Shown here in pieces: positions 23,477 to 35,186 of a stretch of DNA of 64,000 bases. The stretch covers positions 1 through 64,000 of the forward strand of contig QUOL01000021.1 in assembly GCA_009761415.1 (NCBI GenBank), read 5' to 3'. The stretch's first letter is position 1. Each line of letters opens with the position of its first letter. Position numbers and translations under genes: made by a program. The DNA comes from Sarcomyxa edulis. Its lineage: Eukaryota > Basidiomycota > Agaricomycetes > Agaricales > Mycenaceae. A model generated the notes under the pieces. It worked only from the letters and a program-made list of their open reading frames with translations, made no database searches and was not told the origin of the DNA.

Positions 23477-25382
23477 GTCTTGTATCGGTCTGTCCACTTC
23501 GATGGTTCCCTCTTTGATCTCATATTTTTGCGTCTCTGATGCATACACTTCATCGATCTTGGGGTTGCACGGCTGAAGGTTGATTGCCTTCTTGTCTTGC
23601 CTCTCAGAGTTGGTTTTTCGTTTTTGTCGCAACTGATGCTTTGACCGTTCACTTTGGTCTTGGTGTATGGTTGACGTCTTCTCCACTTCGATGGTTCCCT
23701 CTTTGATCCATGATTTTTTACTTTTCTCTCAGACACGTCTTGGTACTCGCTTTTGCATTCTTGGACGTTCCAAATAACAAGCCAGTGTCTTATTTGGAAA
23801 ATGCTCTGGCTCCTACTGTTGTGTCAAAGAACGCCCTATTCCGTCACAGGACGCCCTATTCCGTGACCGAACGCCCTATTCCGTCACAAAACACCCTATT
23901 CCGTGACATTTCGTGACTGAACGCCCTATTCCGTCACCTTTTTCGTCCGTTTTGCCTTGAAATGACCTCGGGGTTAGTGGAATAGGGCGCCCTATTCCCG
24001 GATAAGAAACATATGATCCGGTCGCTTCTCATGGCGTGACGCTGGGGTAGCTTGGAGTTGTTTCCTTGTCGTTTGTCGTAAATGAGCTCGGGGTTACTCG
24101 GGGTTATTTCTGTGCTGTTTGAGCTCGGGGTTACACGGGGTTATTTCCATGTCGTTTGAACTCGGGGTTACACGGGGTTATTTCCGTGTCGTTTCAGCTC
24201 GAAGTTACTCGGGGTTAGTTTGGACTCACTTGGTGTCGATGGCTCCAAATAGTGGAGTGTCATCTTATTTGAAACATTGTAACCCTAAGTGTTCTTGCAT
24301 CAGACTTGGTGTTGGTGACTCAGTTTCAAATAGTGGGATGTCGTCTTATTTGGAATGTGAGTCTGACTATGTTGACTTGATCCACAATTCATCTTAGACT
24401 TGGTGTTGGTGACTGGTGTTGGTGACTCAGTTTCAAATAGTGGGGCGTCATCTTATTTGGAATGTGGGTCTGACTGACTCTGTTGACTTGATCCACAATT
24501 GATTGTGATGCACATTTTATTTTTGAAACGGTCGCTCGTTGACTTGTTTGAGATAGATCGGTTGCTGACTTGACTGACTGTCTGATTTGATGTCTGCACT
24601 GATGCTGACTCTGACCTGCACTGATACTGACACTGACACTAACACTCTGACTCTGATACTAACTCGCACTTTTTTTTTATATGATCCTCAACCCTAACAC
24701 CTAACACTAACCCTAACGCCTAACACTAACCCTAACCGCCTAACTACCCCAACCCTAACGTCCCAGCTGGGGGGGTAGCGGCTGATTCCGATTACGGGTC
24801 TAACGGCTTCATCCCTGTTTTACTTGCGTTTTGACCGTTCTTTGTCTTGTATCGGTCTGTCCACTTCGATGGTTCCCTCTTTGATCTCATATTTTTGCGT
24901 CTCTGATGCATACACTTCATCTCGATCTTGGGGTTGCACGGCTGAAGGTTGATTGCCTTCTTGTCTTGCCTCTCAGAGTTGGTTTTTCGTTTTTGTCGCA
25001 ACTGATGCTTTGACCGTTCACTTTGGTCTTGGTGTATGGTTGACGTCTTCTCCACTTCGATGGTTCCCTCTTTGATCCATGATTTTTTACTTTTCTCTCA
25101 GACACGTCTTGGTAGTCGCTTTTGCATTCTTGGATGTTCCAAATAACAAGCCAGTGTCTTATTTGGAAAATGCTCTGGCTCCTACTGTTGTGTCAAAGAA
25201 CGCCCTATTCCGTCACAGGACGCCCTATTCCGTGACCGAACGCCCTATTCCGTCACAAAACACCCTATTCCGTGACATTTCGTGACTGAACGCCCTATTC
25301 CGTCACCTTTTTCGTCCGTTTTGCCTTGAAATGACCTCGGGGTTAGTGGAATAGGGCGCCCTATTCCCGGATAAGAAACATA
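23477..25382 (+). repeat. M block: 537-bp piece + 1369-bp monomer
   Basis: The pieces are 23477-24013 and 24014-25382. The 1369-bp form has fewer GACTTGGTG repeats and the expanded CTGACA region. The 537-bp piece has CATCGATC where other copies have CATCTCGATC, a 2-base loss. Confidence 0.9.
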
Positions 25383-26321
25383 GTTTTGCGGTTAGCGGCT
25401 AATTCCGATTTCTTGTCTGAAGGCTTAATCCTAGTCTTTGTGCATAATCAGAGTAAACTCTGATTATAATAACACTGACTGCTAATATTGAAAACTTGAC
25501 CGTGGGAATATTTTGGAATGTGCATATACCATCATGACCGGAATCATGACATTTCATAACAAGGTTTTTTTCTTGAAATCTGTACTTCGAAACTGGTCTT
25601 ATACGGATAATGCAATTATAATGCTGTTAAATGCTTATTAATTCAAGCCAAATATTCCTGCAGGTTCATTGGCTGGACCGATGGACATGAAATTTTTTGA
25701 GGGTAGGCGTATGCATATTAAAACTATATTCCCAAAGTTTCAAGGTTGGCGCACACTATACAGGTGCTGGCGTAGCTATATAATGGGTGGAAAATAGGAA
25801 TTTGGGTGTAAACTGGCAATGGCGCAGAGGTATATACACAAAAAAATTTCTAAACTCTGCGGTAGTCAGCTCTGGACATATACGCTAGTATTTCAAAAGA
25901 AACCTAAGGATTTGGACGGATACCCGCGCCCTACGCTTAGATACAACTTTGGCATTCTGGCCAAAGTTAAATAGGCGGGTATAGGCTACGCCTTATATAT
26001 TTTTATGAATGGACTCTTGGGACGGGTCACCTGACCATGTACGCCAACCCTCATTTCAAAAAAAGTGGGTATATAGCAAGGCGTACCCAGGCGTAGCCTG
26101 TTCTTTCAGCCAAATCAGATTTCTGACACCTCTGGATGTTTGTGGCTGAAACCAAACAAAGGCAAACACATACACATCAGATTTTTGCATTTTCCGGAAG
26201 CCAAGAAGCATACGCTCATGACGGTATAACTTTTTTGACATATTGCATACGGGCGTAGCCAGGCGTAGCTTGAAACTTTCCAAGCCGGACAATGGGGCAT
26301 TGTCAAATTTCCCACCCATTA
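25383..26321 (+). mobile_element. Family X element, copy 2
   Basis: It matches copy 1 over 939 bp by eye, with the same start, hairpin and CCCATTA end. It lies within the 3.7-kb block at 25383-29110, which equals 17613-21340. Confidence 0.85.
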
Positions 26322-26334
26322 GATAAGAAACATA
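26322..26334 (+). repeat. M micro-stub, 13 bp (second copy)
   Basis: It is a duplicate of 18552-18564 carried in the 3.7-kb block. Confidence 0.8.
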
Positions 26335-29110
26335 GACTTGGTGTTGGTGACTGGTGTTGGTGACTCAGTTTCAAATAGTGGGGCGTCATCTTATTTGGAA
26401 TGTGGGTCTGACTGACTCTGTTGACTTGATCCACAATTGATCTCAGACTTGGTGTTGGTGACTTAGTTTCCAAATAGTGGGGCGTCATCTTATTTGGAAT
26501 GTGAGTCTGACTGACTATGTTGACTTGATCCACAATTGATTGTGATGCACATTTTATTTTTGAAACGGTCGCTCGTTGACTTGTTTGAGATAGGTCGGTT
26601 GCTCACTTGACTGACTGTCTGACTATCTTGATTTTGTATGTGAGTTGATGTCTGCACTGACACTGACACTGACACTCTGACTCTGATACTAACTCGCACT
26701 TTTTTTTTATATGATCCTCAACCCTAACACCTAACACTAACCCTAACGCCTAACACTAACCCTAACCGCCTAACTACCCCAACCCTAACGTCCCAGCTGG
26801 GGGGGTAGCGGCTGATTCCGATTACGGGTCTAACGGCTTCATCCCTGTTTCACTTGCGTTTTGACCGTTCGTTGTCTTGATCGTCTTGTATCGGTCTGTC
26901 CACTTCGATGGTTCGCTCTTTGATCTGATATTTTTGCGTCTCTGATGCATACACTTCATCTCCATCTTGGGGTTGCACGGCTGAAGGTTGGTCTGCCTTC
27001 TTGTCTTGCCTCTCAGAGTCAGTCTCTGTTTTTGTCGCAACTGATGCGTTGACCGTTCACTTTGGTCTTTGTCTCGCGCTTGGTGGATGGTTGACGTCTT
27101 CTCCACTTCGATGGTTCCCTCTTTGATACCTGATTTTTACTTCTCACTCAGACACGTCTTGTCACTCGCTTTTGCGTTTTTTGATGTTTCCAAATAACAA
27201 GCCAGTGTCTTATTTGAAAAATGCTCTGGTTCCCTCTTTGATCCCTGATTTTTACTTGTCTCTCTCAGACACGTCTTGGTAGTCGCTTTTGCATTCTTGG
27301 ATGTTCCAAATAACAAGCCAGTGTCTTATTTGGAAAATGCTCTGGCTCCTACTGTTGTGTCAAAGAACGCCCTATTCCGTCACAGGACGCCCTATTCCGT
27401 GACCGAACGCCCTATTCCGTCACAAAACACCCTATTCCGTGACATTTCGTGACTGAACGCCCTATTCCGTCACCTTTTTCGTCCATTTTGCCTTGAAATG
27501 ACCTCGGGGTTAGTGGAATAGGGCGCCCTATTCCCGGATAAGAAACATATGATCCGGTCGCTTCTCATAGCGTGACGCTGGGGTAGCTTGGAGTTGTTTC
27601 CTTGTCGTTTGTCGTAAATGAGCTCGGGGTTACTCGGGGTTATTTCTGTGCTGTTTAAGCTCGGGGTTACACGGGGTTATTTCCGTGTTGTTTCAGCTCG
27701 GGGTTACTCGGGGTTAGTTTGGACTCACTTGGTGTCGATGGCTCCAAATAGTGGAGTGTCATCTTATTTGAAACATTGTAACCCTAAGTGTTCTTGCATC
27801 AGACTTGGTGTTGGTGACTCAGTTTCAAATAGTGGGATGTCGTCTTATTTGGAATGTGAGTCTGACTATGTTGACTTGATCCACAATTCATCTTAGACTT
27901 GGTGTTGGTGACTGGTGTTGGTGACTCAGTTTCAAATAGTGGGGCGTCATCTTATTTGGAATGTGGGTCTGACTGACTCTGTTGACTTGATCCACAATTG
28001 ATCTCAGACTTGGTGTTGGTGACTTAGTTTCCAAATAGTGGGGCGTCATCTTATTTGGAATGTGAGTCTGACTGACTATGTTGACTTGATCCACAATTGA
28101 TTGTGATGCACATTTTATTTTTGAAACGGTCGCTCGTTGACTTGTTTGAGATAGGTCGGTTGCTCACTTGACTGACTGTCTGACTATCTTGATTTTGTAT
28201 GTGAGTTGATGTCTGCACTGACACTGACACTGACACTCTGACTCTGATACTAACTCGCACTTTTTTTTTATATGATCCTCAACCCTAACACCTAACACTA
28301 ACCCTAACGCCTAACACTAACCCTAACCGCCTAACTACCCCAACCCTAACGTCCCAGCTGGGGGGGTAGCGGCTGATTCCGATTACGGGTCTAACGGCTT
28401 CATCCCTGTTTCACTTGCGTTTTGACCGTTCGTTGTCTTGATCGTCTTGTATCGGTCTGTCCACTTCGATGGTTCGCTCTTTGATCTGATATTTTTGCGT
28501 CTCTGATGCATACACTTCATCTCCATCTTGGGGTTGCACGGCTGAAGGTTGGTCTGCCTTCTTGTCTTGCCTCTCAGAGTCAGTCTCTGTTTTTGTCGCA
28601 ACTGATGCGTTGACCGTTCACTTTGGTCTTTGTCTCGCGCTTGGTGGATGGTTGACGTCTTCTCCACTTCGATGGTTCCCTCTTTGATACCTGATTTTTA
28701 CTTCTCACTCAGACACGTCTTGTCACTCGCTTTTGCGTTTTTTGATGTTTCCAAATAACAAGCCAGTGTCTTATTTGAAAAATGCTCTGGTTCCCTCTTT
28801 GATCCCTGATTTTTACTTGTCTCTCTCAGACACGTCTTGGTAGTCGCTTTTGCATTCTTGGATGTTCCAAATAACAAGCCAGTGTCTTATTTGGAAAATG
28901 CTCTGGCTCCTACTGTTGTGTCAAAGAACGCCCTATTCCGTCACAGGACGCCCTATTCCGTGACCGAACGCCCTATTCCGTCACAAAACACCCTATTCCG
29001 TGACATTTCGTGACTGAACGCCCTATTCCGTCACCTTTTTCGTCCATTTTGCCTTGAAATGACCTCGGGGTTAGTGGAATAGGGCGCCCTATTCCCGGAT
29101 AAGAAACATA
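26335..29110 (+). repeat. M block: 1215-bp piece + 1561-bp monomer
   Basis: The pieces are 26335-27549 and 27550-29110, matching 18565-21340 over 2776 bp by eye. Confidence 0.9.
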
Positions 29111-29834
29111 GGGTCTAACGGCTTCATCCCTGTTTCACTTGCGTTTTGACCGTTCGTTGTCTTGATCGTCTTGTATCGGTCTGTCCACTTCGATGGTTCG
29201 CTCTTTGATCTGATATTTTTGCGTCTCTGATGCATACACTTCATCTCCATCTTGGGGTTGCACGGCTGAAGGTTGGTCTGCCTTCTTGTCTTGCCTCTCA
29301 GAGTCAGTCTCTGTTTTTGTCGCAACTGATGCGTTGACCGTTCACTTTGGTCTTTGTCTCGCGCTTGGTGGATGGTTGACGTCTTCTCCACTTCGATGGT
29401 TCCCTCTTTGATACCTGATTTTTACTTCTCACTCAGACACGTCTTGTCACTCGCTTTTGCGTTTTTTGATGTTTCCAAATAACAAGCCAGTGTCTTATTT
29501 GAAAAATGCTCTGGTTCCCTCTTTGATCCCTGATTTTTACTTGTCTCTCTCAGACACGTCTTGGTAGTCGCTTTTGCATTCTTGGATGTTCCAAATAACA
29601 AGCCAGTGTCTTATTTGGAAAATGCTCTGGCTCCTACTGTTGTGTCAAAGAACGCCCTATTCCGTCACAGGACGCCCTATTCCGTGACCGAACGCCCTAT
29701 TCCGTCACAAAACACCCTATTCCGTGACATTTCGTGACTGAACGCCCTATTCCGTCACCTTTTTCGTCCATTTTGCCTTGAAATGACCTCGGGGTTAGTG
29801 GAATAGGGCGCCCTATTCCCGGATAAGAAACATA
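29111..29834 (+). repeat. M truncated piece, 724 bp, long class
   Basis: It starts at GGGTCTAACGG, just inside the core box, and includes the 115-bp duplication. Its right end closes the 8.5-kb duplication. Confidence 0.9.
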
Positions 29835-30818
29835 GAGTTTTCTTGGACTTGGTGTTGGTGACTCAGTTTCAAATAGTGGGGTGTCATCTTATTTGGAATG
29901 TGGGTCTGACTGACTCTGTTGACTTGAATCCACAATTGATTGTAATGCACATTTTATTTTTGAAGGGTCAGTCGTTGACTTGTTTGAGATAGGTCGGTTG
30001 CTGACTTGACTGACTGTCTGATTTGATGTCTGCACTGATGCTGACTCTGACCTGCACTGATACTGACACTGACACTGACACTCTGACTCTGATACTAACT
30101 CGCACTTTTTTTTTATATGATCCTCAACCCTAACACCTAACACTAACCCTAACGCCTAACACTAACCCTAACCGCCTAACTACCCCAACCCTAACGTCCC
30201 AGCTGGGGGGGTAGCGGCTGATTCCGATTACGGGTCTAACGGCTTCATCCCTGTTTCACTTGCGTTTTGACCGTTCTTTGTCTTGTATCGGTCTGTCCAC
30301 TTCGATGGTTCCCTCTTTGATCTCATATTTTTGCGTCTCTGATGCATACACTTCATCTCGATCTTGGGGTTGCACGGCTGAAGGTTGATTGCCTTCTTGT
30401 CTTGCCTCTCAGAGTTGGTTTTTCGTTTTTCTCGCAACTGATGCTTTGACCGTTCACTTTGGTCTTGGTGTATGGTTGACGTCTTCTCCACTTCGATGGT
30501 TCCCTCTTTGATCCATGATTTTTTACTTTTCTCTCAGACACGTCTTGGTACTCGCTTTTGCATTCTTGGATGTTCCAAATAACAAGCCAGTGTCTTATTT
30601 GGAAAATGCTCTGGCTCCTACTGTTGTGTCAAAGAACGCCCTATTCCGTCACAGGACGCCCTATTCCGTGACCGAACGCCCTATTCCGTCACAAAACACC
30701 CTATTCCGTGACATTTCGTGACTGAACGCCCTATTCCGTCACCTTTTTCGTCCGTTTTGCCTTGAAATGACCTCGGGGTTAGTGGAATAAGGCGCCCTAT
30801 TCCCGGATAAGAAACATA
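29835..30818 (+). repeat. M truncated piece, 984 bp, with a mutated palindrome
   Basis: It starts TAG-AGTTTTCTTGG (3-base overlap with parental TTAGAGTTTTC). It carries the expanded CTGACA region and GACTTGAATCC. The palindrome at 30784-30803 has A at 30790 instead of G, breaking one stem pair. This is the only M palindrome in the array where I noticed a change. Confidence 0.88.
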
Positions 30819-31880
30819 GACTTGGTGTTGGTGACTGGTGTTGGTGACTCAGTTTCAAATAGTGGGGTGTCATCTTATTTGGAATGTGGGCTGTTAGAGT
30901 TTTCTTGGACTTGGTGTTGGTGACTCAGTTTCAAATAGTGGGGTGTCATCTTATTTGGAATGTGGGTCTGACTGACTCTGTTGACTTGAATCCACAATTG
31001 ATTGTAATGCACATTTTATTTTTGAAGGGTCAGTCGTTGACTTGTTTGAGATAGGTCGGTTGCTGACTTGACTGACTGTCTGATTTGATGTCTGCACTGA
31101 TGCTGACTCTGACCTGCACTGATACTGACACTGACACTGACACTCTGACTCTGATACTAACTCGCACTTTTTTTTTATATGATCCTCAACCCTAACACCT
31201 AACACTAACCCTAACGCCTAACACTAACCCTAACCGCCTAACTACCCCAACCCTAACGTCCCAGCTGGGGGGGTAGCGGCTGATTCCGATTACGGGTCTA
31301 ACGGCTTCATCCCTGTTTCACTTGCGTTTTGACCGTTCTTTGTCTTGTATCGGTCTGTCCACTTCGATGGTTCCCTCTTTGATCTCATATTTTTGCGTCT
31401 CTGATGCATACACTTCATCTCGATCTTGGGGTTGCACGGCTGAAGGTTGGTCTGCCTTCTTGTCTTGCCTCTCAGAGTCAGTCTCTGTTTTTGTCGCAAC
31501 TGATGCGTTGACCGTTCACTTTGGTCTTGGTGTATGGTTGACGTCTTCTCCACTTCGATGGTTCCCTCTTTGATCCATGATTTTTTACTTTTCTCTCAGA
31601 CACGTCTTGGTACTCGCTTTTGCATTCTTGGATGTTCCAAATAACAAGCCAGTGTCTTATTTGGAAAATGCTCTGGCTCCTACTGTTGTGTCAAAGAACG
31701 CCCTATTCCGTCACAGGACGCCCTATTCCGTGACCGAACGCCCTATTCCGTCACAAAACACCCTATTCCGTGACATTTCGTGACTGAACGCCCTATTCCG
31801 TCACCTTTTTCGTCCGTTTTGCCTTGAAATGACCTCGGGGTTAGTGGAATAGGGCGCCCTATTCCCGGATAAGAAACATA
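30819..31880 (+). repeat. M truncated piece, 1062 bp, mosaic
   Basis: The left half matches the 29835 piece, with the same expanded CTGACA region. The right half pairs the long-class version of one segment (GTCTGCCTTC and CAGTCTCTG) with the short-class ending lacking the 115-bp duplication. This suggests recombination or gene conversion between classes. Confidence 0.85.
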
Positions 31881-32594
31881 GGGTCTAACGGCTTCATCCC
31901 TGTTTCACTTGCGTTTTGACCGTTCTTTGTCTTGTATCGGTCTGTCCACTTCGATGGTTCCCTCTTTGATCTCATATTTTTGCGTCTCTGATGCATACAC
32001 TTCATCTCGATCTTGGGTTGCACGGCTGAAGGTTGGTCTGCCTTCTTGTCTTGCCTCTCAGAGTCAGTCTCTGTTTTTGTCGCAACTGATGCGTTGACCG
32101 TTCACTTTGGTCTTTGTCTCGCGCTTGGTGGATGGTTGACGTCTTCTCCACTTCGATGGTTCCCTCTTTGATACCTGATTTTTACTTCTCACTCAGACAC
32201 GTCTTGTCACTCGCTTTTGCGTTTTTTGATGTTTCCAAATAACAAGCCAGTGTCTTATTTGAAAAATGCTCTGGTTCCCTCTTTGATCCCTGATTTTTAC
32301 TTGTCTCTCTCAGACACGTCTTGGTAGTCGCTTTTGCATTCTTGGATGTTCCAAATAACAAGCCAGTGTCTTATTTGGAAAATGCTCTGGCTCCTACTGT
32401 TGTGTCAAAGAACGCCCTATTCCGTCACAGGACGCCCTATTCCGTGACCGAACGCCCTATTCCGTCACAAAACACCCTATTCCGTGACATTTCGTGACTG
32501 AACGCCCTATTCCGTCACCTTTTTCGTCCGTTTTGCCTTGAAATGACCTCGGGGTTAGTGGAATAGGGCGCCCTATTCCCGGATAAGAAACATA
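31881..32594 (+). repeat. M truncated piece, 714 bp
   Basis: It starts at the same point as 29111. It lacks one G in CTTGGGTTGCACGG and lacks the long-class CTTGATCG insertion, yet it has the 115-bp duplication. It is another mosaic. Confidence 0.88.
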
Positions 32595-33208
32595 GGGGGG
32601 GTAGCGGCTGATTCCGATTACGGGTCTAACGGCTTCATCCCTGTTTCACTTGCGTTTTGACCGTTCTTTGTCTTGTATCGGTCTGTCCACTTCGATGGTT
32701 CCCTCTTTGATCTCATATTTTTGCGTCTCTGATGCATACACTTCATCTCGATCTTGGGGTTGCACGGCTGAAGGTTGATTGCCTTCTTGTCTTGCCTCTC
32801 AGAGTTGGTTTTTCGTTTTTGTCGCAACTGATGCTTTGACCGTTCACTTTGGTCTTGGTGTATGGTTGACGTCTTCTCCACTTCGATGGTTCCCTCTTTG
32901 ATCCATGATTTTTTACTTTTCTCTCAGACACGTCTTGGTACTCGCTTTTGCATTCTTGGATGTTCCAAATAACAAGCCAGTGTCTTATTTGGAAAATGCT
33001 CTGGCTCCTACTGTTGTGTCAAAGAACGCCCTATTCCGTCACAGGACGCCCTATTCCGTGACCGAACGCCCTATTCCGTCACAAAACACCCTATTCCGTG
33101 ACATTTCGTGACTGAACGCCCTATTCCGTCACCTTTTTCGTCCGTTTTGCCTTGAAATGACCTCGGGGTTAGTGGAATAGGGCGCCCTATTCCCGGATAA
33201 GAAACATA
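32595..33208 (+). repeat. M truncated piece, 614 bp
   Basis: It starts at the G7 box. It has CCCTGTTTCAC, where the other 614-bp pieces have CCCTGTTTTAC, so it is not part of the block duplications. Confidence 0.9.
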
Positions 33209-35126
33209 GGGATTGCACGGCTGAAGGTTGGTCTGCCTTCTTGTCTTGCCTCTCAGAGTCAGTCTCTGTTTTTGTCGCAACTGATGCTTTGACCGTTCAC
33301 TTTGTCTTGGTGTATGGTTGACGTCTTCTCCACTTCGATGGTTCCCTCTTTGATCCATGATTTTTTACTTTTCTCTCAGACACGTCTTGGTACTCGCTTT
33401 TGCATTCTTGGATGTTCCAAATAACAAGCCAGTGTCTTATTTGGAAAATGCTCTGGCTCCTACTGTTGTGTCAAAGAACGCCCTATTCCGTCACAGGACG
33501 CCCTATTCCGTGACCGAACGCCCTATTCCGTCACAAAACACCCTATTCCGTGACATTTCGTGACTGAACGCCCTATTCCGTCACCTTTTTCGTCCGTTTT
33601 GCCTTGAAATGACCTCGGGGTTAGTGGAATAGGGCGCCCTATTCCCGGATAAGAAACATATGATCCGGTCGCTTCTCATAGCGTGACGCTGGGGTAGCTT
33701 GGAGTTGTTTCCTTGTCGTTTGTCGTAAATGAGCTCGGGGTTACTCGGGGTTATTTCTGTGCTGTTTGAGCTCGGGGTTACACGGGGTTATTTCCATGTC
33801 GTTTGAACTCGGGGTTACACGGGGTTATTTCCGTGTTGTTTCAGCTCGAAGTTACTCGGGGTTAGTTTGGACTCACTTGGTGTCGATGGCTCCAAATAGT
33901 GGAGTGTCATCTTATTTGAAACATTGTAACCCTAAGTGTTCTTGCATCAGACTTGGTGTTGGTGACTCAGTTTCAAATAGTGGGACGTCGTCTTATTTGG
34001 AATGTGAGTCTGACTATGTTGACTTGATCCACAATTCATCTTAGACTTGGTGTTGGTGACTGGTGTTGGTGACTCAGTTTCAAATAGTGGGGCGTCATCT
34101 TATTTGGAATGTGGGTCTGACTGACTCTGTTGACTTGATCCACTATTGATCTTAGACTTGGTGTTGGTGACTTAGTTTCCAAATAGTGGGGTGCCGTCTT
34201 ATGTGGAATGTGAGTCTGACTGACTATGTTGACTTGATCCACAATTGATTGTGATGCACATTTTATTTTTGAAACGGAAACGGTCGCTCGTTGACTTGTT
34301 TGAGATAGGTCGGTCGCTCACTTGACTGACTGTCTGACTATCTTGATTTTGTATGTGAGTTGATGTCTGCACTGACACTGACACTGACACTCTGACTCTG
34401 ATACTAACTCGCACTTTTTTTTTATATGATCCTCAACCCTAACACCTAACACTAACCCGAACGCCTAACACTAACCCTAACCGCCTAACTACCCCAACCC
34501 TAACGTCCCAGCTGGGGGGGTAGCGGCTGATTCCGATTACGGGTCTAACGGCTTCATCCCTGTTTTACTTGCGTTTTGACCGTTCTTTGTCTTGTATCGG
34601 TCTGTCCACTTCGATGGTTCCCTCTTTGATCTCATATTTTTGCGTCTCTGATGCATACACTTCATCTCGATCTTGGGGTTGCACGGCTGAAGGTTGATTG
34701 CCTTCTTGTCTTGCCTCTCAGAGTTGGTTTTTCGTTTTTGTCGCAACTGATGCTTTGACCGTTCACTTTGGTCTTGGTGTATGGTTGACGTCTTCTCCAC
34801 TTCGATGGTTCCCTCTTTGATCCATGATTTTTTACTTTTCTCTCAGACACGTCTTGGTACTCGCTTTTGCATTCTTGGATGTTCCAAATAACAAGCCAGT
34901 GTCTTATTTGGAAAATGCTCTGGCTCCTACTGTTGTGTCAAAGAACGCCCTTTCCGTCACAGGACGCCCTATTCCGTGACCGAACGCCCTATTCCGTCAC
35001 AAAACACCCTATTCCGTGACATTTCGTGACTGAACGCCCTATTCCGTCACCTTTTTCGTCCGTTTTGCCTTGAAATGACCTCGGGGTTAGTGGAATAGGG
35101 CGCCCTATTCCCGGATAAGAAACATA
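33209..35126 (+). repeat. M block: 452-bp piece + 1466-bp monomer
   Basis: The pieces are 33209-33660 and 33661-35126. One base is missing in the first piece (TTTGTCTTGG for TTTGGTCTTGG near 33303) and one in a minisatellite word (CCCTTTCCG near 34950). Confidence 0.9.
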
Positions 35127-35186
35127 GCCTTGAAATGACCTCGGGGTTAGTGGAATAGGGCGCCCTATTCCCGGATAAGAAACATA
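35127..35186 (+). repeat. M stub, 60 bp
   Basis: It starts at GCCTTGAAATG and keeps only the palindrome region. It stands in the same place relative to the 14.2-kb block as the 55-bp stub at 3355 but with a different breakpoint, so the two arose separately. Confidence 0.9.
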
